Source: CANLBN01 sp050633825 (lineage in GTDB: Bacteria > Pseudomonadota > Gammaproteobacteria > Pseudomonadales > Cellvibrionaceae). Taken from it: 64,000 nt of DNA. The stretch is taken from contig JBOEHG010000007.1 of assembly GCA_050633825.1 (NCBI GenBank), forward strand, positions 1 to 64,000, read 5' to 3'. This document shows positions 34,759 to 43,679 of the stretch, in pieces. The position numbers and the translations under genes are program-made. Below the pieces are notes generated by a model. It was given only the letters and a program-made list of their open reading frames with translations. It did not search any database and had not been told where the DNA came from. Within the stretch, counting starts at the first letter, position 1; every line of letters starts with the position of its first letter.

Positions 34759-37524
34759 TTATAAGTTTACAATTTTCTCTTTTTGCTGCTGTAGTTTTTC
34801 CAGTGCAGATCCAGCCGCAGCCAATTTTTCTTTTTCCTTATCGACGACAGCAGCAGGTGCTTTATCGACGAAGTTGGCATTATTTAACTTACCATTGAGT
34901 CTGCCGGTTTCTTTTTGCAGTTTTTCAATCTCCTTATCAAGGCGTGCGACTTCGGCTTCTTTATCGATAAAACCGGCCATCGGCACCAGTATTTCCATCT
35001 CTCCCACCAGTGCAGTGGCTGACATAGGGGCTTCATCGCCAGCGGCTAGCCAATGGGTTTCTTCAAGGTTGGCGAGCTTAATCAGAAATTGTTTGTTTAC
35101 TGTTAAGCGTCGCTCATCTTCATTATTGCCATTAGCAAAATACAAGGGGAGTTTTGCGGACGGTGCAATATTCATTTCACCACGAATCGTGCGCACGCCA
35201 ATAATAATATGCTTAAGCCATTCGATATCGTCGATGGCTTTTTGGTCTATCTTGCTGTCATCAGCAACAGGATAGGGGGCATGCATAATGGTGTCGCCAC
35301 CTTTGCCTGCTAAGGTTTTAACACGTTGCCAAATTTCTTCCGTTAGGTAAGGCATTAGAGGGTGTGCCAGTCGCAAAGTGGTTTCGAGTACACGAATCAA
35401 TGTGCGGCGGGTCCCGCGTTTTTGCTCTTCACGGGCATTATCATCCCATAATACCGGTTTAGATAACTCTAAATACCAATCGCAGTATTCATTCCAAATA
35501 AAGTCATACAATGCTTGTGAGGCCAGATCCAGTCGATAGGTTTCAATACCTTCAGCAACAGCTTTTTCTGCCTGTTGTAGTTTGGAAATAATCCAGCGAT
35601 CTGCCAAGGACAATTCAACGGCTTCATTGTTAACACCGCAGTCTTGGTCTTCGCAATTCATTAATACATAACGTGCCGCATTCCAGATTTTGTTACAGAA
35701 ATTGCGGAAGCCTTCGATTCGGCCTACATCAAAATTGATATCCCGACCGGTCGATGCCAGTGAATAATAAGTGTAACGCAATGCATCGGTGCCGTAGGGA
35801 TTGATGCCATCGGCAAATTCTTTACGGGTTGCTTTTTCAATTTTTGAGGCGGCTTTAGGGTTCATTAAACCGGTTGTTCTTTTTTGAACAAGGGTTTCTA
35901 AATCAATGCCATCGATAAGATCAATAGGGTCGAGCACGTTACCTTTTGATTTCGACATTTTCTGACCTTGGCTGTCGCGCACTAAGCCATGTACATAGAC
36001 GGTATGAAAGGGTACTTCTTTTTTGAAATAGAGTGTCAGCATGATCATGCGGGCCACCCAGAAGAAGATAATATCAAAGCCAGTGACGAGTACATCGGTT
36101 GAGTGGAAGGTTTCCAACTCTTTAGTCTTTTCTGGCCACCCCAACGTACCGAAGGTCCATAAGCCCGATGAGAACCATGTATCGAGAACATCGTTATCCT
36201 GCTTCAATGAAACACTGTCATCCAGTTTATATTTTTGACGGACTTCTTCTTCGTTGCGGGCAACGTAGACCTTGCCTGCCTCGTCGTACCAAGCGGGAAT
36301 GCGGTGACCCCACCATAGTTGCCTTGAGATACACCAGTCCTGAATATCACGCATCCAGGAAAAATACATATTTTCGTATTGTTTAGGAACAAACTGAATG
36401 GAGTCATCTTCAACCGCTTTGATGGCTTCATCGGCTAAGGGTTGGGTGCGTACATACCATTGATTGGTGAGGTAAGGCTCGATAACAACCCCAGAGCGAT
36501 CACCACGAGGTACTTTTAAGGTGTGGTCAGCAATTTTATCTAGCAGGCCTAGTTCTTTAAAGTCAGCAACGATTTGTTTGCGCGCTGCGAAACGTTCCAT
36601 GCCCTGATATTTTTCTGGAGAATTTTGGTTAATATTGGCGTCATCATCAAAGATATTAATCATGGGTAAGTTATGGCGCTGACCCATTTCATAGTCATTA
36701 AAGTCATGGGCAGGAGTAATTTTTACGCAGCCTGTACCAAACTCTTTATCCACATAGTCATCAGCAATGATAGGAATTTCTCTTCCAACGAGGGGGAGAG
36801 TGACGGTTTTTCCTATCAAATGCGCATAACGCTCATCTTCAGGGTGGACAGCAACAGCGCTATCGCCAAGCATTGTTTCGGGTCGTGTTGTGGCAACCAC
36901 CAAGTATTCATCGCTACCTGTAATGGGGTAGCGGAAGTGCCATAGGTAGCCCTTCTCTTCTTCGCTGATCACTTCCAGGTCTGAAATCGCGGTATGGAGT
37001 TTGGGGTCCCAGTTAACAAGGCGTTTGCCGCGATAGATTAAGTCATCTTCATACAGTTGTACAAAGACTTCCTGTACCGCTTTATAGAAGCCTTCGTCCA
37101 TTGTAAAGCGCTCGCGGCTCCAGTCAGGACTGGCGCCCAAGCGGCGTAGCTGGCGGGTGATATGGCCACCGGACTCTTCTTTCCACTCCCAGACTTTTTC
37201 AATAAATTTCTCACGCCCCAGATCATGACGAGAAACACCTTCGGCATCCAATAAGCGCTCAACGACCATTTGAGTCGCTATACCCGCATGATCTGTACCT
37301 ACTTGCCAGAGCGTATTCTTACCTTTCATTCGGTTATAACGAATAAGAGCATCCATAATCGCTTCTTGGAAACCGTGCCCCATATGCAAGCTGCCCGTGA
37401 CATTGGGTGGTGGGATCATAATGCAATAGCTATCACCTTCTCCTGAGGGCTTGAAGTAGCCTTTTTCTTCCCAGGTTTGATACCACGATTGTTCGATTGC
37501 TTGGGGTTGATACGTTTTTTCCAT
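34759..37524 (-). CDS. valS: Valyl-tRNA synthetase
   Basis: ValS charges tRNA-Val and edits misactivated threonine. Class I signatures are seen: PPPNVTGSLHMGHG (HIGH region, about 39-52) and KMSKSKGNVLDP (KMSKS, about 525-536). The editing domain lies between (about 190-345, with ATTRPETMLGDSAVAVHPEDERY). The C-terminal coiled coil (about 855-920) is the tRNA-binding arm. 921 aa, full length. On the opposite strand of the pepA-holC side, many pseudomonads have valS directly after the acidic protein; here a two-gene cassette intervenes. Confidence 0.98.
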   Translation of the reverse strand: MEKTYQPQAIEQSWYQTWEEKGYFKPSGEGDSYCIMIPPPNVTGSLHMGHGFQEAIMDALIRYNRMKGKNTLWQVGTDHAGIATQMVVERLLDAEGVSRHDLGREKFIEKVWEWKEESGGHITRQLRRLGASPDWSRERFTMDEGFYKAVQEVFVQLYEDDLIYRGKRLVNWDPKLHTAISDLEVISEEEKGYLWHFRYPITGSDEYLVVATTRPETMLGDSAVAVHPEDERYAHLIGKTVTLPLVGREIPIIADDYVDKEFGTGCVKITPAHDFNDYEMGQRHNLPMINIFDDDANINQNSPEKYQGMERFAARKQIVADFKELGLLDKIADHTLKVPRGDRSGVVIEPYLTNQWYVRTQPLADEAIKAVEDDSIQFVPKQYENMYFSWMRDIQDWCISRQLWWGHRIPAWYDEAGKVYVARNEEEVRQKYKLDDSVSLKQDNDVLDTWFSSGLWTFGTLGWPEKTKELETFHSTDVLVTGFDIIFFWVARMIMLTLYFKKEVPFHTVYVHGLVRDSQGQKMSKSKGNVLDPIDLIDGIDLETLVQKRTTGLMNPKAASKIEKATRKEFADGINPYGTDALRYTYYSLASTGRDINFDVGRIEGFRNFCNKIWNAARYVLMNCEDQDCGVNNEAVELSLADRWIISKLQQAEKAVAEGIETYRLDLASQALYDFIWNEYCDWYLELSKPVLWDDNAREEQKRGTRRTLIRVLETTLRLAHPLMPYLTEEIWQRVKTLAGKGGDTIMHAPYPVADDSKIDQKAIDDIEWLKHIIIGVRTIRGEMNIAPSAKLPLYFANGNNEDERRLTVNKQFLIKLANLEETHWLAAGDEAPMSATALVGEMEILVPMAGFIDKEAEVARLDKEIEKLQKETGRLNGKLNNANFVDKAPAAVVDKEKEKLAAAGSALEKLQQQKEKIVNL

Positions 37525-38166
37525 AGTGTTTTGAAACAGCGCCTAGTGAGTGAATCTTGTTTTGCCAAAAAGCTAGGGATTATACAGGGATATAGCGCTG
37601 AAGTGGACCTGATATGGCTTTATCAGATCTTTGTTAGTCGATCTGATTGGCAGGCTTTTCCTTATGATATAAAGGGAGGGTTGGGTGACCTTTGGGTCAT
37701 TCGTTGTTATTGATCTTGTTATTGCTCGTTAACTTGCCCTCCTTTTATTATTTCTCAGTCGTTGTTGCGCTTTGTTTTGAATGTGTGGACTGTTGCTAAT
37801 TGATGCCAGGTTAGGGTCAGAGAGCATCAAAAAGACAGTGGGCTTTTGTTTGTATTTATATAACAATTAATTTACCGCTAAAATTATGAATAATAAATGG
37901 TATTTGTTTTTTTATAGTACGGCCTCTCTTTTGAATTATTGCTTTTTTGTTCTATTATTATATTGTTCTATTATTGTTGTTTTTATTGGCTTTTTTAGAT
38001 TTTGGTTATGGGTATTCATTTTGTTATTGTCTTATAACCTTTTGTATAGCTGATTATTTTTTGAATTAAATAGAGATTATATGTGGACTAATTATTTTTT
38101 TAATTCATATAATGGTAAAAAAATAATTAACTGCTCCGTTTTATCCATGTTGTAAAGGATAGGTTT
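37525..38166. other. AT-rich gene-free spacer upstream of the HAMP gene
   Basis: The 642 bp between valS (-) and the HAMP gene (+) become very T-rich on + from about 37860. A 55-codon hydrophobic frame (37886-38053, MNNKWYLFFYSTASLLNYCF onward) lacks any ribosome-binding site and is probably a by-product of the T-rich strand. AAGGATAGGT before 38167 serves the HAMP gene. No clear promoter hexamer pair was found. Confidence 0.5.
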
Positions 38167-38940
38167 ATGTCCGATAAAAAAATACACTTTCTTGTTTCTG
38201 TTCAAGCTAAAATAATTTTCATTACATTAATTATTATCACCATCATTTTGGGTGCTTATGCTGCTTATGATATTAACCGAAGGCAAAATCTGCTGGATCA
38301 GGAGCTGGATGAGCTCGCAAAGGTCACAGCAAAAAAATTAGAGAATAACTTACGGATACCTTTATGGGACCTTGATTCTGAATTGGTTGCAGATACGGTT
38401 GAGGCGGAAATGTTAACGCGAGAAGTATCCGCCATTTTGGTTTTTGATAGTAATGGTAGTGATCTGATTGCAGGTAGGCAGCGAGGTGCGAACTGGGATG
38501 TATTAGATGCAGGAAAAAGCTATCGCCCTTCAAATGAATATGAAATTCGTAAAGAAACATTTATCAATAACAAAAATGAAAGAATAGGCAGTGTCATTGT
38601 TTATGCGAACAAAAAGTTTAAACAAGAAGAATTGAATGCCTCTATTTTAGGTTTGTTAATTACATTGATTCTGCTTGATATTACCATTGTCATGGTTTTA
38701 TGGGTTGTTATGACTAATATATTAAGAAAGCCGATTACTCAGTTGAGTGATGTTGCTAATCAGATTAGTCGAGGTGATTTTAGTGCAGCTATTAATACTG
38801 AAAGGCAAGATGAGATCGGTGTTGTTGCCAATTCAATCGAGCGTATGAAGGTCAGCTTGAATATGGCTATAGAGCGCTTGCGTAAAATTGAACATAAGAA
38901 AAAAGAAGCATTGCGTGCAGCAGCAGGAAGGAAGTTATAA
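38167..38940 (+). CDS. Membrane sensor protein ending after a HAMP domain
   Basis: A 257-residue protein with membrane segment 1 at about 14-33, a periplasmic sensor region at 34-158 (NNLRIPLWDLDSELVADTVEAEMLTREVSAILVFDSNG, resembling double-pass sensors of histidine kinases and cyclases), membrane segment 2 at 159-183 and a HAMP linker at about 184-237 (LRKPITQLSDVANQISRGDFSAAI ... DEIGVVANSIERM). A basic 20-residue tail follows, and there is no kinase, cyclase or methyl-accepting domain. It overlaps the binding-protein gene by one base (TAATG), so they are translated together. Partner output protein unknown. Confidence 0.85.
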   Translation: MSDKKIHFLVSVQAKIIFITLIIITIILGAYAAYDINRRQNLLDQELDELAKVTAKKLENNLRIPLWDLDSELVADTVEAEMLTREVSAILVFDSNGSDLIAGRQRGANWDVLDAGKSYRPSNEYEIRKETFINNKNERIGSVIVYANKKFKQEELNASILGLLITLILLDITIVMVLWVVMTNILRKPITQLSDVANQISRGDFSAAINTERQDEIGVVANSIERMKVSLNMAIERLRKIEHKKKEALRAAAGRKL

Positions 38941-39662
38941 TGTCCCGGTATGTGTTGTTGCTGTTTGTTATTTTTTTTAACCAGTCATTAAATGCTCAAA
39001 CTATTAATTTAAAAACTGAGCATTATCCACCCTATAATATGGATTTGAACCTTATTGGTGAGGGCGCAGGTGTTGGTGGAGCTTCTTATGAAATTGTTGT
39101 AGAGATGATGCGACGTTCAGGTTATTCCTATAATTTGGATTTGATTTCATGGAAGCGCGCCTATGGTGCAGCACAAAAAGAAGAATATACAGGTGTTTTT
39201 TCTACCACGCGCACAGAGAAAAGAGAAAAACTGTTTAAATGGGTGGGGCCCATTGCAAATAACAACTATGTTTTGTTTAGTAATAGTACTAGTGATTTTA
39301 CGATTAATACTATTAATGATGTGAAGAACTATACAGTGGGTGCCTATCGTGGTTCTGCCGGAGAGAATTTGGTTGCTGCTGCAGGTATAAAACCAGAATT
39401 GGTTCGAAGCGATCATTTAAATACACTTAAATTGCAGCGTGACCGCATTGATTTGTGGATATCGGGCAATTTATATGGCCCTTACCTTGCTAAGCAGTAT
39501 GGTGTTACTGGTCTAAAAGAAGTTTTTACTGTGCGTAAAGCACAGATGTATGTTGCTTTTAATATTAATACGCCTGATAGTATTATTGCCAAATTAAATG
39601 GTATTTTAGATAAAATGCGAGCAGAAGGCTTTCTTGATTCTGTCTATGATCGTTATCGGTAG
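38940..39662 (+). CDS. Periplasmic solute-binding protein, family 3 type
   Basis: A 240-residue exported protein with a signal peptide (about 1-19, ending LNAQ) and the fold of amino-acid/polar-compound binding proteins: LKTEHYPPYNMDLN, a SYEIVVEMMRRSGYSYNLDLISWKRAYGAAQ segment, FSTTRTEKREKLFKWVGPI, VGAYRGSAGENL and DRIDLWISG. No permease or ATPase gene is adjacent. Coupling by TAATG to the HAMP sensor suggests that it feeds ligand binding to that sensor rather than to transport (inference). Confidence 0.85.
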   Translation: MSRYVLLLFVIFFNQSLNAQTINLKTEHYPPYNMDLNLIGEGAGVGGASYEIVVEMMRRSGYSYNLDLISWKRAYGAAQKEEYTGVFSTTRTEKREKLFKWVGPIANNNYVLFSNSTSDFTINTINDVKNYTVGAYRGSAGENLVAAAGIKPELVRSDHLNTLKLQRDRIDLWISGNLYGPYLAKQYGVTGLKEVFTVRKAQMYVAFNINTPDSIIAKLNGILDKMRAEGFLDSVYDRYR

Positions 39663-39690
39663 ATAGTTATATAAAGTAGATAGTTATATA
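39659..39690 (+). repeat. Two-copy 17-bp direct repeat over a stop codon
   Basis: GTAGATAGTTATATA occurs at 39659-39673 and again at 39676-39690, with a 17-bp period. The first copy contains the TAG stop of the binding-protein gene. It looks like a small tandem duplication with no evident role. Confidence 0.7.
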
Positions 39691-39706
39691 GAAAAGAAAG
39701 GCAGGC

Positions 39707-40537
39707 CTAAGGCTTGTGTTTCATTTTTTCTTTAAGCTGCTGGCGTAACTTCGCTTCTATCTTCGGTAAAAATTCTTTCACTACTGCTTCAATAAGCTCG
39801 TCAGAGCGATCGCTTTCTTGAATGAAGGGTGGGGTAGATGGCGAGAGAGAGCGCTCAGAAGTACGCTCAAAATCTTTGGGTGTTTGTATTTGTTGCAATG
39901 ATTCGTAGCGTTTTTGTAAGGGCTTGCTAGTCTGCTCATAAGCTGGCACATCGACAGTGCCATTCAACCTTTCACGAATATGCTTTGGAAGAAAGGGGTT
40001 TTCACCGGAAGCTTTGGTTGGTGAGCTATGAGATTGCCTTAATGTTTTTTGCTTTTCTGTTCGCGCTTTCAGCTCATTTTGCTTCTTTTCTATATTAGCT
40101 TTTTTCTCATCAAACAGTGATTGCTGCCCAGGGAGAACCCCCGGTGTTGTATTGGTTTCTTCATCTAAGAAGTCCATATCCAGATCTATATCCAGATCAT
40201 CGTGTATAAGTTCTTCCTCTTCCTCATGATCAACTAAGAGGTTACTTACAGGCTGTTCTGGGGAGCTTTCGACGACTATTTCTGGAGAGCCTTCGGCAAT
40301 TTCTGAAGAGTCATCGTCAATCACATCTGAGGACTCTTCAATGACCATTTCTTGCAATAGTGGAATGTCATCCGGGATACTGGCTTCCTCGCCTAGCATG
40401 ATCTCTTCGTCACCCAGCATAGTGATGCCATCATCAATCATACCGTCGTCTTCGTCTAATAATGTCTTAATAGACTCTAGCTCATCCAGTATTGCTTGTT
40501 GTTCCTTACGTTTTTTATCACCTTTGATGATTGTCAT
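39707..40537 (-). CDS. Acidic protein of unknown function downstream of holC
   Basis: The protein has 276 residues. The N-terminal half (about 20-135) is extremely acidic and low in complexity (runs of Asp, Glu, Ile and Leu). A charged helical segment (about 145-175), the conserved-looking SGENPFLPKHIRERLNG (about 178-194) and a C-terminal helix ELIEAVVKEFLPKIEAKLRQQLKEKMKHKP follow. A similar gene lies between holC and valS in pseudomonads, as I recall. It lies 19 bp after holC, in the pepA-holC transcript. Function is unknown. Confidence 0.75.
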   Translation of the reverse strand: MTIIKGDKKRKEQQAILDELESIKTLLDEDDGMIDDGITMLGDEEIMLGEEASIPDDIPLLQEMVIEESSDVIDDDSSEIAEGSPEIVVESSPEQPVSNLLVDHEEEEELIHDDLDIDLDMDFLDEETNTTPGVLPGQQSLFDEKKANIEKKQNELKARTEKQKTLRQSHSSPTKASGENPFLPKHIRERLNGTVDVPAYEQTSKPLQKRYESLQQIQTPKDFERTSERSLSPSTPPFIQESDRSDELIEAVVKEFLPKIEAKLRQQLKEKMKHKP

Positions 40538-40556
40538 AACAAATGTCCTGTTATCC

Positions 40557-40979
40557 TTACACGGGGTGAGATTTTAACGGATAACCGCGGTCGCGGTAAA
40601 ACTGGAAGTGGTCCCGGGTTTGACTCAGGCAGCTATCCTCTTGTACCACTATTTCCATGACCCGTTGAAACCGGCTAAACCACTCCGGTATATCATCTCT
40701 TAGGTTGATTAATATATCGTGGTATTGGTCTTCATCTTTATCCCAGGCTAGCATGATAGAAGATGAAGGTGCTTCCTCTGTTTGTAAGTGATGCGGCAGA
40801 AAGCTTTCAGGTTTAAAAGACCACAGGTATTCACTCAATGTTTTAGCCTGAGCTTCGTCCTGAACCGCAATCACGATGTGATGATTACGATTGGCGGCTT
40901 TCTCTGACAGTCGGCAGGCAAAATGAAGTCGGGCTATTGGGTTATCTTGCTGCAGTATGTAAAAGTCGACTTGTGTCAT
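40557..40979 (-). CDS. holC: DNA polymerase III chi subunit HolC
   Basis: HolC links the clamp loader to single-strand binding protein at the replication fork. QVDFYILQQDNPIARLHFACRLSEKAANRNHHIVIAVQDEAQAKTLSEYLWSFKPESFLPH and VMEIVVQEDSCLSQTRDHFQFYRDRGYPLKSHPV match the family from end to end. 140 aa, as usual. It lies 20 bp after pepA. Confidence 0.93.
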   Translation of the reverse strand: MTQVDFYILQQDNPIARLHFACRLSEKAANRNHHIVIAVQDEAQAKTLSEYLWSFKPESFLPHHLQTEEAPSSSIMLAWDKDEDQYHDILINLRDDIPEWFSRFQRVMEIVVQEDSCLSQTRDHFQFYRDRGYPLKSHPV

Positions 40980-40999
40980 GTTGATTCAATATAGATGAT

Positions 41000-42490
41000 T
41001 TATAGCCCAAGTAAATATTCAGTCAGTAATGGCACGGGTCTACCGGTTGCCCCTTTGGCTGCACCAGAGTGCCAAGCTGTGCCTGCAATATCTAAATGTG
41101 CCCATTTATAGCTTTCAGTAAAGCGGGATAGGAAGCATGCAGCAGTGATGCTGCCGCCATCGCGCCCACCAATATTGGCCATGTCGGCAAAATTACTGTT
41201 TAACTGTTTTTGGTAGTCATCCCATAAAGGCATTTGCCAGGCGCGATCACCACTACTAATACCCGCATTGAGTAAGGATTGGGCTAAACCTTCGTCATTA
41301 CTGTATAAACCGGATGCGTGTTTTCCTAGTGCAACGACGCAGGCTCCGGTGAGTGTGGCTATATCGACAACACTTTGGGGTTTATATTTTTCAGCATAGC
41401 TAAGTGCATCGCAAAGTACGAGTCGCCCTTCTGCATCTGTATTCAAAACCTCAATGGTTTTGCCCGACATGGAGGTGACGATATCACCGGGTTTGGTCGC
41501 CTGACTACCCGGCATATTTTCTGCAGCAGCGACGATGCCGACAACATTTAATTTTGGCTTCAGTGCTAATAATGCCTCAAAGGTACCGAAAACACTGGCG
41601 GCTCCACACATATCGTATTTCATCTCATCCATGGCAGCTCCTGGCTTCAGGCTAATGCCGCCGGTGTCAAAGGTAATCCCTTTACCGACTAATACATGAG
41701 GTTTAGTGGTTTTAGCAGCACCTTGATATTCCATTACGATTAATTGGGCTGGTTCCTTACTGCCCGCAGAAACAGATAAAAGAGAGCCCATTCCCAGCGC
41801 TTTCATTTGTTTCTCTGACAGTATTTGTGTTTTCAGGGATGTATGTTTTTTAGCAAGCTTACGTGCTTCTCCGGCTAAATAATTAGGCGTGCATATATTA
41901 CCCGGTAAGTCGCCCAGCTCTCGGGCCACATTCATGCCATCCCCGATAGCTTGTCCGATCTTTAATCCTTTGTTGGCTAGACGGAGGTCTATGGAGCTAT
42001 AGGTAATACTGGCTGCTTTTTGAGATACTTTTTTACCATCGCTACTTTTGCAGCGCGTAAAGGTATATTGGGTATGGACAAAGGTTTGAGCACAGGTGCG
42101 TGATTTATCCTCTGCGGACCAATTGGTCACCTCAACATCGTCTATTAGTAGCGCTATATTTTTTGCTGGGGACTTTTTAAGGGCTTTAGCTACGCTGGCT
42201 ATGGCTTGACGGAACGAATCACTGGAAATATCACTCTTATCACCAAAGCCTAGAACAATAGCTTTATCAATCTTGGATGTGGGTTGATATATGGGAAGTA
42301 GTTCACCTTTTTTGCCAGTAAATTCACCGCTTTTATATAAACTCTTTAGGTTGATATCACTATTTTTATCCAGTTGTTTTGCATAACTCGAAAGCTTGGT
42401 TTTTGAAAAGGCGGCAACAATGACACAATCTGCTTTCAGTGTATTCAAATCAAGTGTTTTTGCGGAGAATTTGATATTGCTTTTAGCCAT
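41000..42490 (-). CDS. pepA: Leucyl aminopeptidase PepA (M17)
   Basis: PepA is a two-metal cytoplasmic aminopeptidase; E. coli PepA also binds DNA in pyrimidine control and Xer recombination. Catalytic blocks are VGKGITFDTGGISLKPGAAMDEMKYDMCGAASV and VLNTDAEGRLVLCDAL (M17 signature). The N-terminal regulatory macro-like domain covers about 1-165. 496 aa, close to 503 in E. coli. It is divergent from lptF, the arrangement usual in gammaproteobacteria. Confidence 0.97.
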   Translation of the reverse strand: MAKSNIKFSAKTLDLNTLKADCVIVAAFSKTKLSSYAKQLDKNSDINLKSLYKSGEFTGKKGELLPIYQPTSKIDKAIVLGFGDKSDISSDSFRQAIASVAKALKKSPAKNIALLIDDVEVTNWSAEDKSRTCAQTFVHTQYTFTRCKSSDGKKVSQKAASITYSSIDLRLANKGLKIGQAIGDGMNVARELGDLPGNICTPNYLAGEARKLAKKHTSLKTQILSEKQMKALGMGSLLSVSAGSKEPAQLIVMEYQGAAKTTKPHVLVGKGITFDTGGISLKPGAAMDEMKYDMCGAASVFGTFEALLALKPKLNVVGIVAAAENMPGSQATKPGDIVTSMSGKTIEVLNTDAEGRLVLCDALSYAEKYKPQSVVDIATLTGACVVALGKHASGLYSNDEGLAQSLLNAGISSGDRAWQMPLWDDYQKQLNSNFADMANIGGRDGGSITAACFLSRFTESYKWAHLDIAGTAWHSGAAKGATGRPVPLLTEYLLGL

Positions 42491-42566
42491 GGCGCCCTCA
42501 ATGTTGGAGTGTTATCAGTATGTTCTGTTATTCTATACCATTAACTAAAAAAATGACGACCAAGCA

Positions 42567-43679
42567 ATGATTATTCTGCGATATTTGTCCCGAGAGCTGC
42601 TGCAAACTACTTTTGCTGTGACATTGGTATTGATGGCCGTCATTATGAGTGGGCGTTTTGTGAAGTACCTTGCTGATGCGGCCTCGGGTAAGTTTGACCC
42701 CAGCGTGCTGTTAGCCATTATGTTTTATCGCTTGCCGGGCTTTTTGGAGTTGATTCTTCCGCTGGGTTTTATGGTTGCCATTCTTATGGCTTATGGCCGC
42801 TTATATGCTGAGCAGGAGATGACGGTATTATTTTCCTGTGGTATCAGTCAAAAAAAACTACTGGGTTTAAGCTATTTTTCTGCTGTATTGGTGGCCATTA
42901 TTGTCGGTTTTTGTAGTTTATGGCTTACACCGATGGGTTTGCAAAAAGCGGAACAAATCATTGAGCAGCAAAAACACCGCAGTGAATTTGAAACGATGAA
43001 GCCAGGTCGTTTTCAGGTGGCTCGTAGTGGCAAGTCGGTTAGCTATATGGAACGTCAGTTAGCAGATAAAACCCTAGAGCGTGTTTTTATCGCTACCATG
43101 GGCGTTACTAAAGATGAAGATGTGTTGACTATAAAAGCAGGCTCTGCAGAACGAGTTGATAGCAAAGAGTACCAGCAACGTTATCTTGTTCTTAAGAATG
43201 GTGTCCGCTACCAAGGTCGTCCCGGCGACATTAATTATCGTGTGACGGAATTTGATCAATTCGCTGAGCATATAGGGCAGCCTAAGATTATTGCCTTGAG
43301 TACCGATAAAGTGAATTCTCAGCCAACAGCTGCATTGTTTTCAATGCAAGCAGCAGATGCTGAAGCGGCCTTACAATGGCGATTATCTTCCCCCTTATTG
43401 GTTTTAATTATTACTGTGCTGGGTGTGACGATGAGTCATACAACCCCTCGACGTGGGCGCTATGCCATGTTATTTCCGTCCATTCTTCTTTACCTGATTT
43501 ATATTGTTATGTTGAATGCTGCGAGAGGTGCGGTAGAGGAACAAAAACTGTCGCCTGCTATCGGTTTATGGGCAGTACATGGCCTATTTTTGTTTTCTGC
43601 AATTATGTTATTTCTAATGCGCAGCGGTATGTTAAGGGGATGGTTTAAAAAAGCTCCTGTTATGGTACAGGCTACTTAG
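42567..43679 (+). CDS. lptF: LPS export permease LptF
   Basis: LptF is one of two membrane subunits of the LptB2FG transporter that extracts lipopolysaccharide from the inner membrane. Six membrane helices are split by a large periplasmic jellyroll domain (about 115-265, with EQQKHRSEFETMKPGRFQ). ILRYLSRELLQTTFAVTLVLMAVIMSGRFVKYL is the family N-terminus. 370 aa. The stop directly abuts the lptG start. Confidence 0.96.
   Translation: MIILRYLSRELLQTTFAVTLVLMAVIMSGRFVKYLADAASGKFDPSVLLAIMFYRLPGFLELILPLGFMVAILMAYGRLYAEQEMTVLFSCGISQKKLLGLSYFSAVLVAIIVGFCSLWLTPMGLQKAEQIIEQQKHRSEFETMKPGRFQVARSGKSVSYMERQLADKTLERVFIATMGVTKDEDVLTIKAGSAERVDSKEYQQRYLVLKNGVRYQGRPGDINYRVTEFDQFAEHIGQPKIIALSTDKVNSQPTAALFSMQAADAEAALQWRLSSPLLVLIITVLGVTMSHTTPRRGRYAMLFPSILLYLIYIVMLNAARGAVEEQKLSPAIGLWAVHGLFLFSAIMLFLMRSGMLRGWFKKAPVMVQAT

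Noticed and set aside
34682..35275. 197-codon open frame on + opposite valS
   Set aside because: It covers the 3' end and terminator of valS on the other strand, and its Ser/Ala/Phe-rich low-complexity product matches nothing recognisable.
37477..37713. 78-codon open frame across the valS start
   Set aside because: It begins inside valS on the other strand, lacks a ribosome-binding site and shows no domain.
37886..38053. 55-codon very hydrophobic frame before the HAMP gene
   Set aside because: No ribosome-binding site is present, and a T-rich strand readily yields Phe/Leu/Ile-rich frames by chance. It is mentioned in the spacer entry only.
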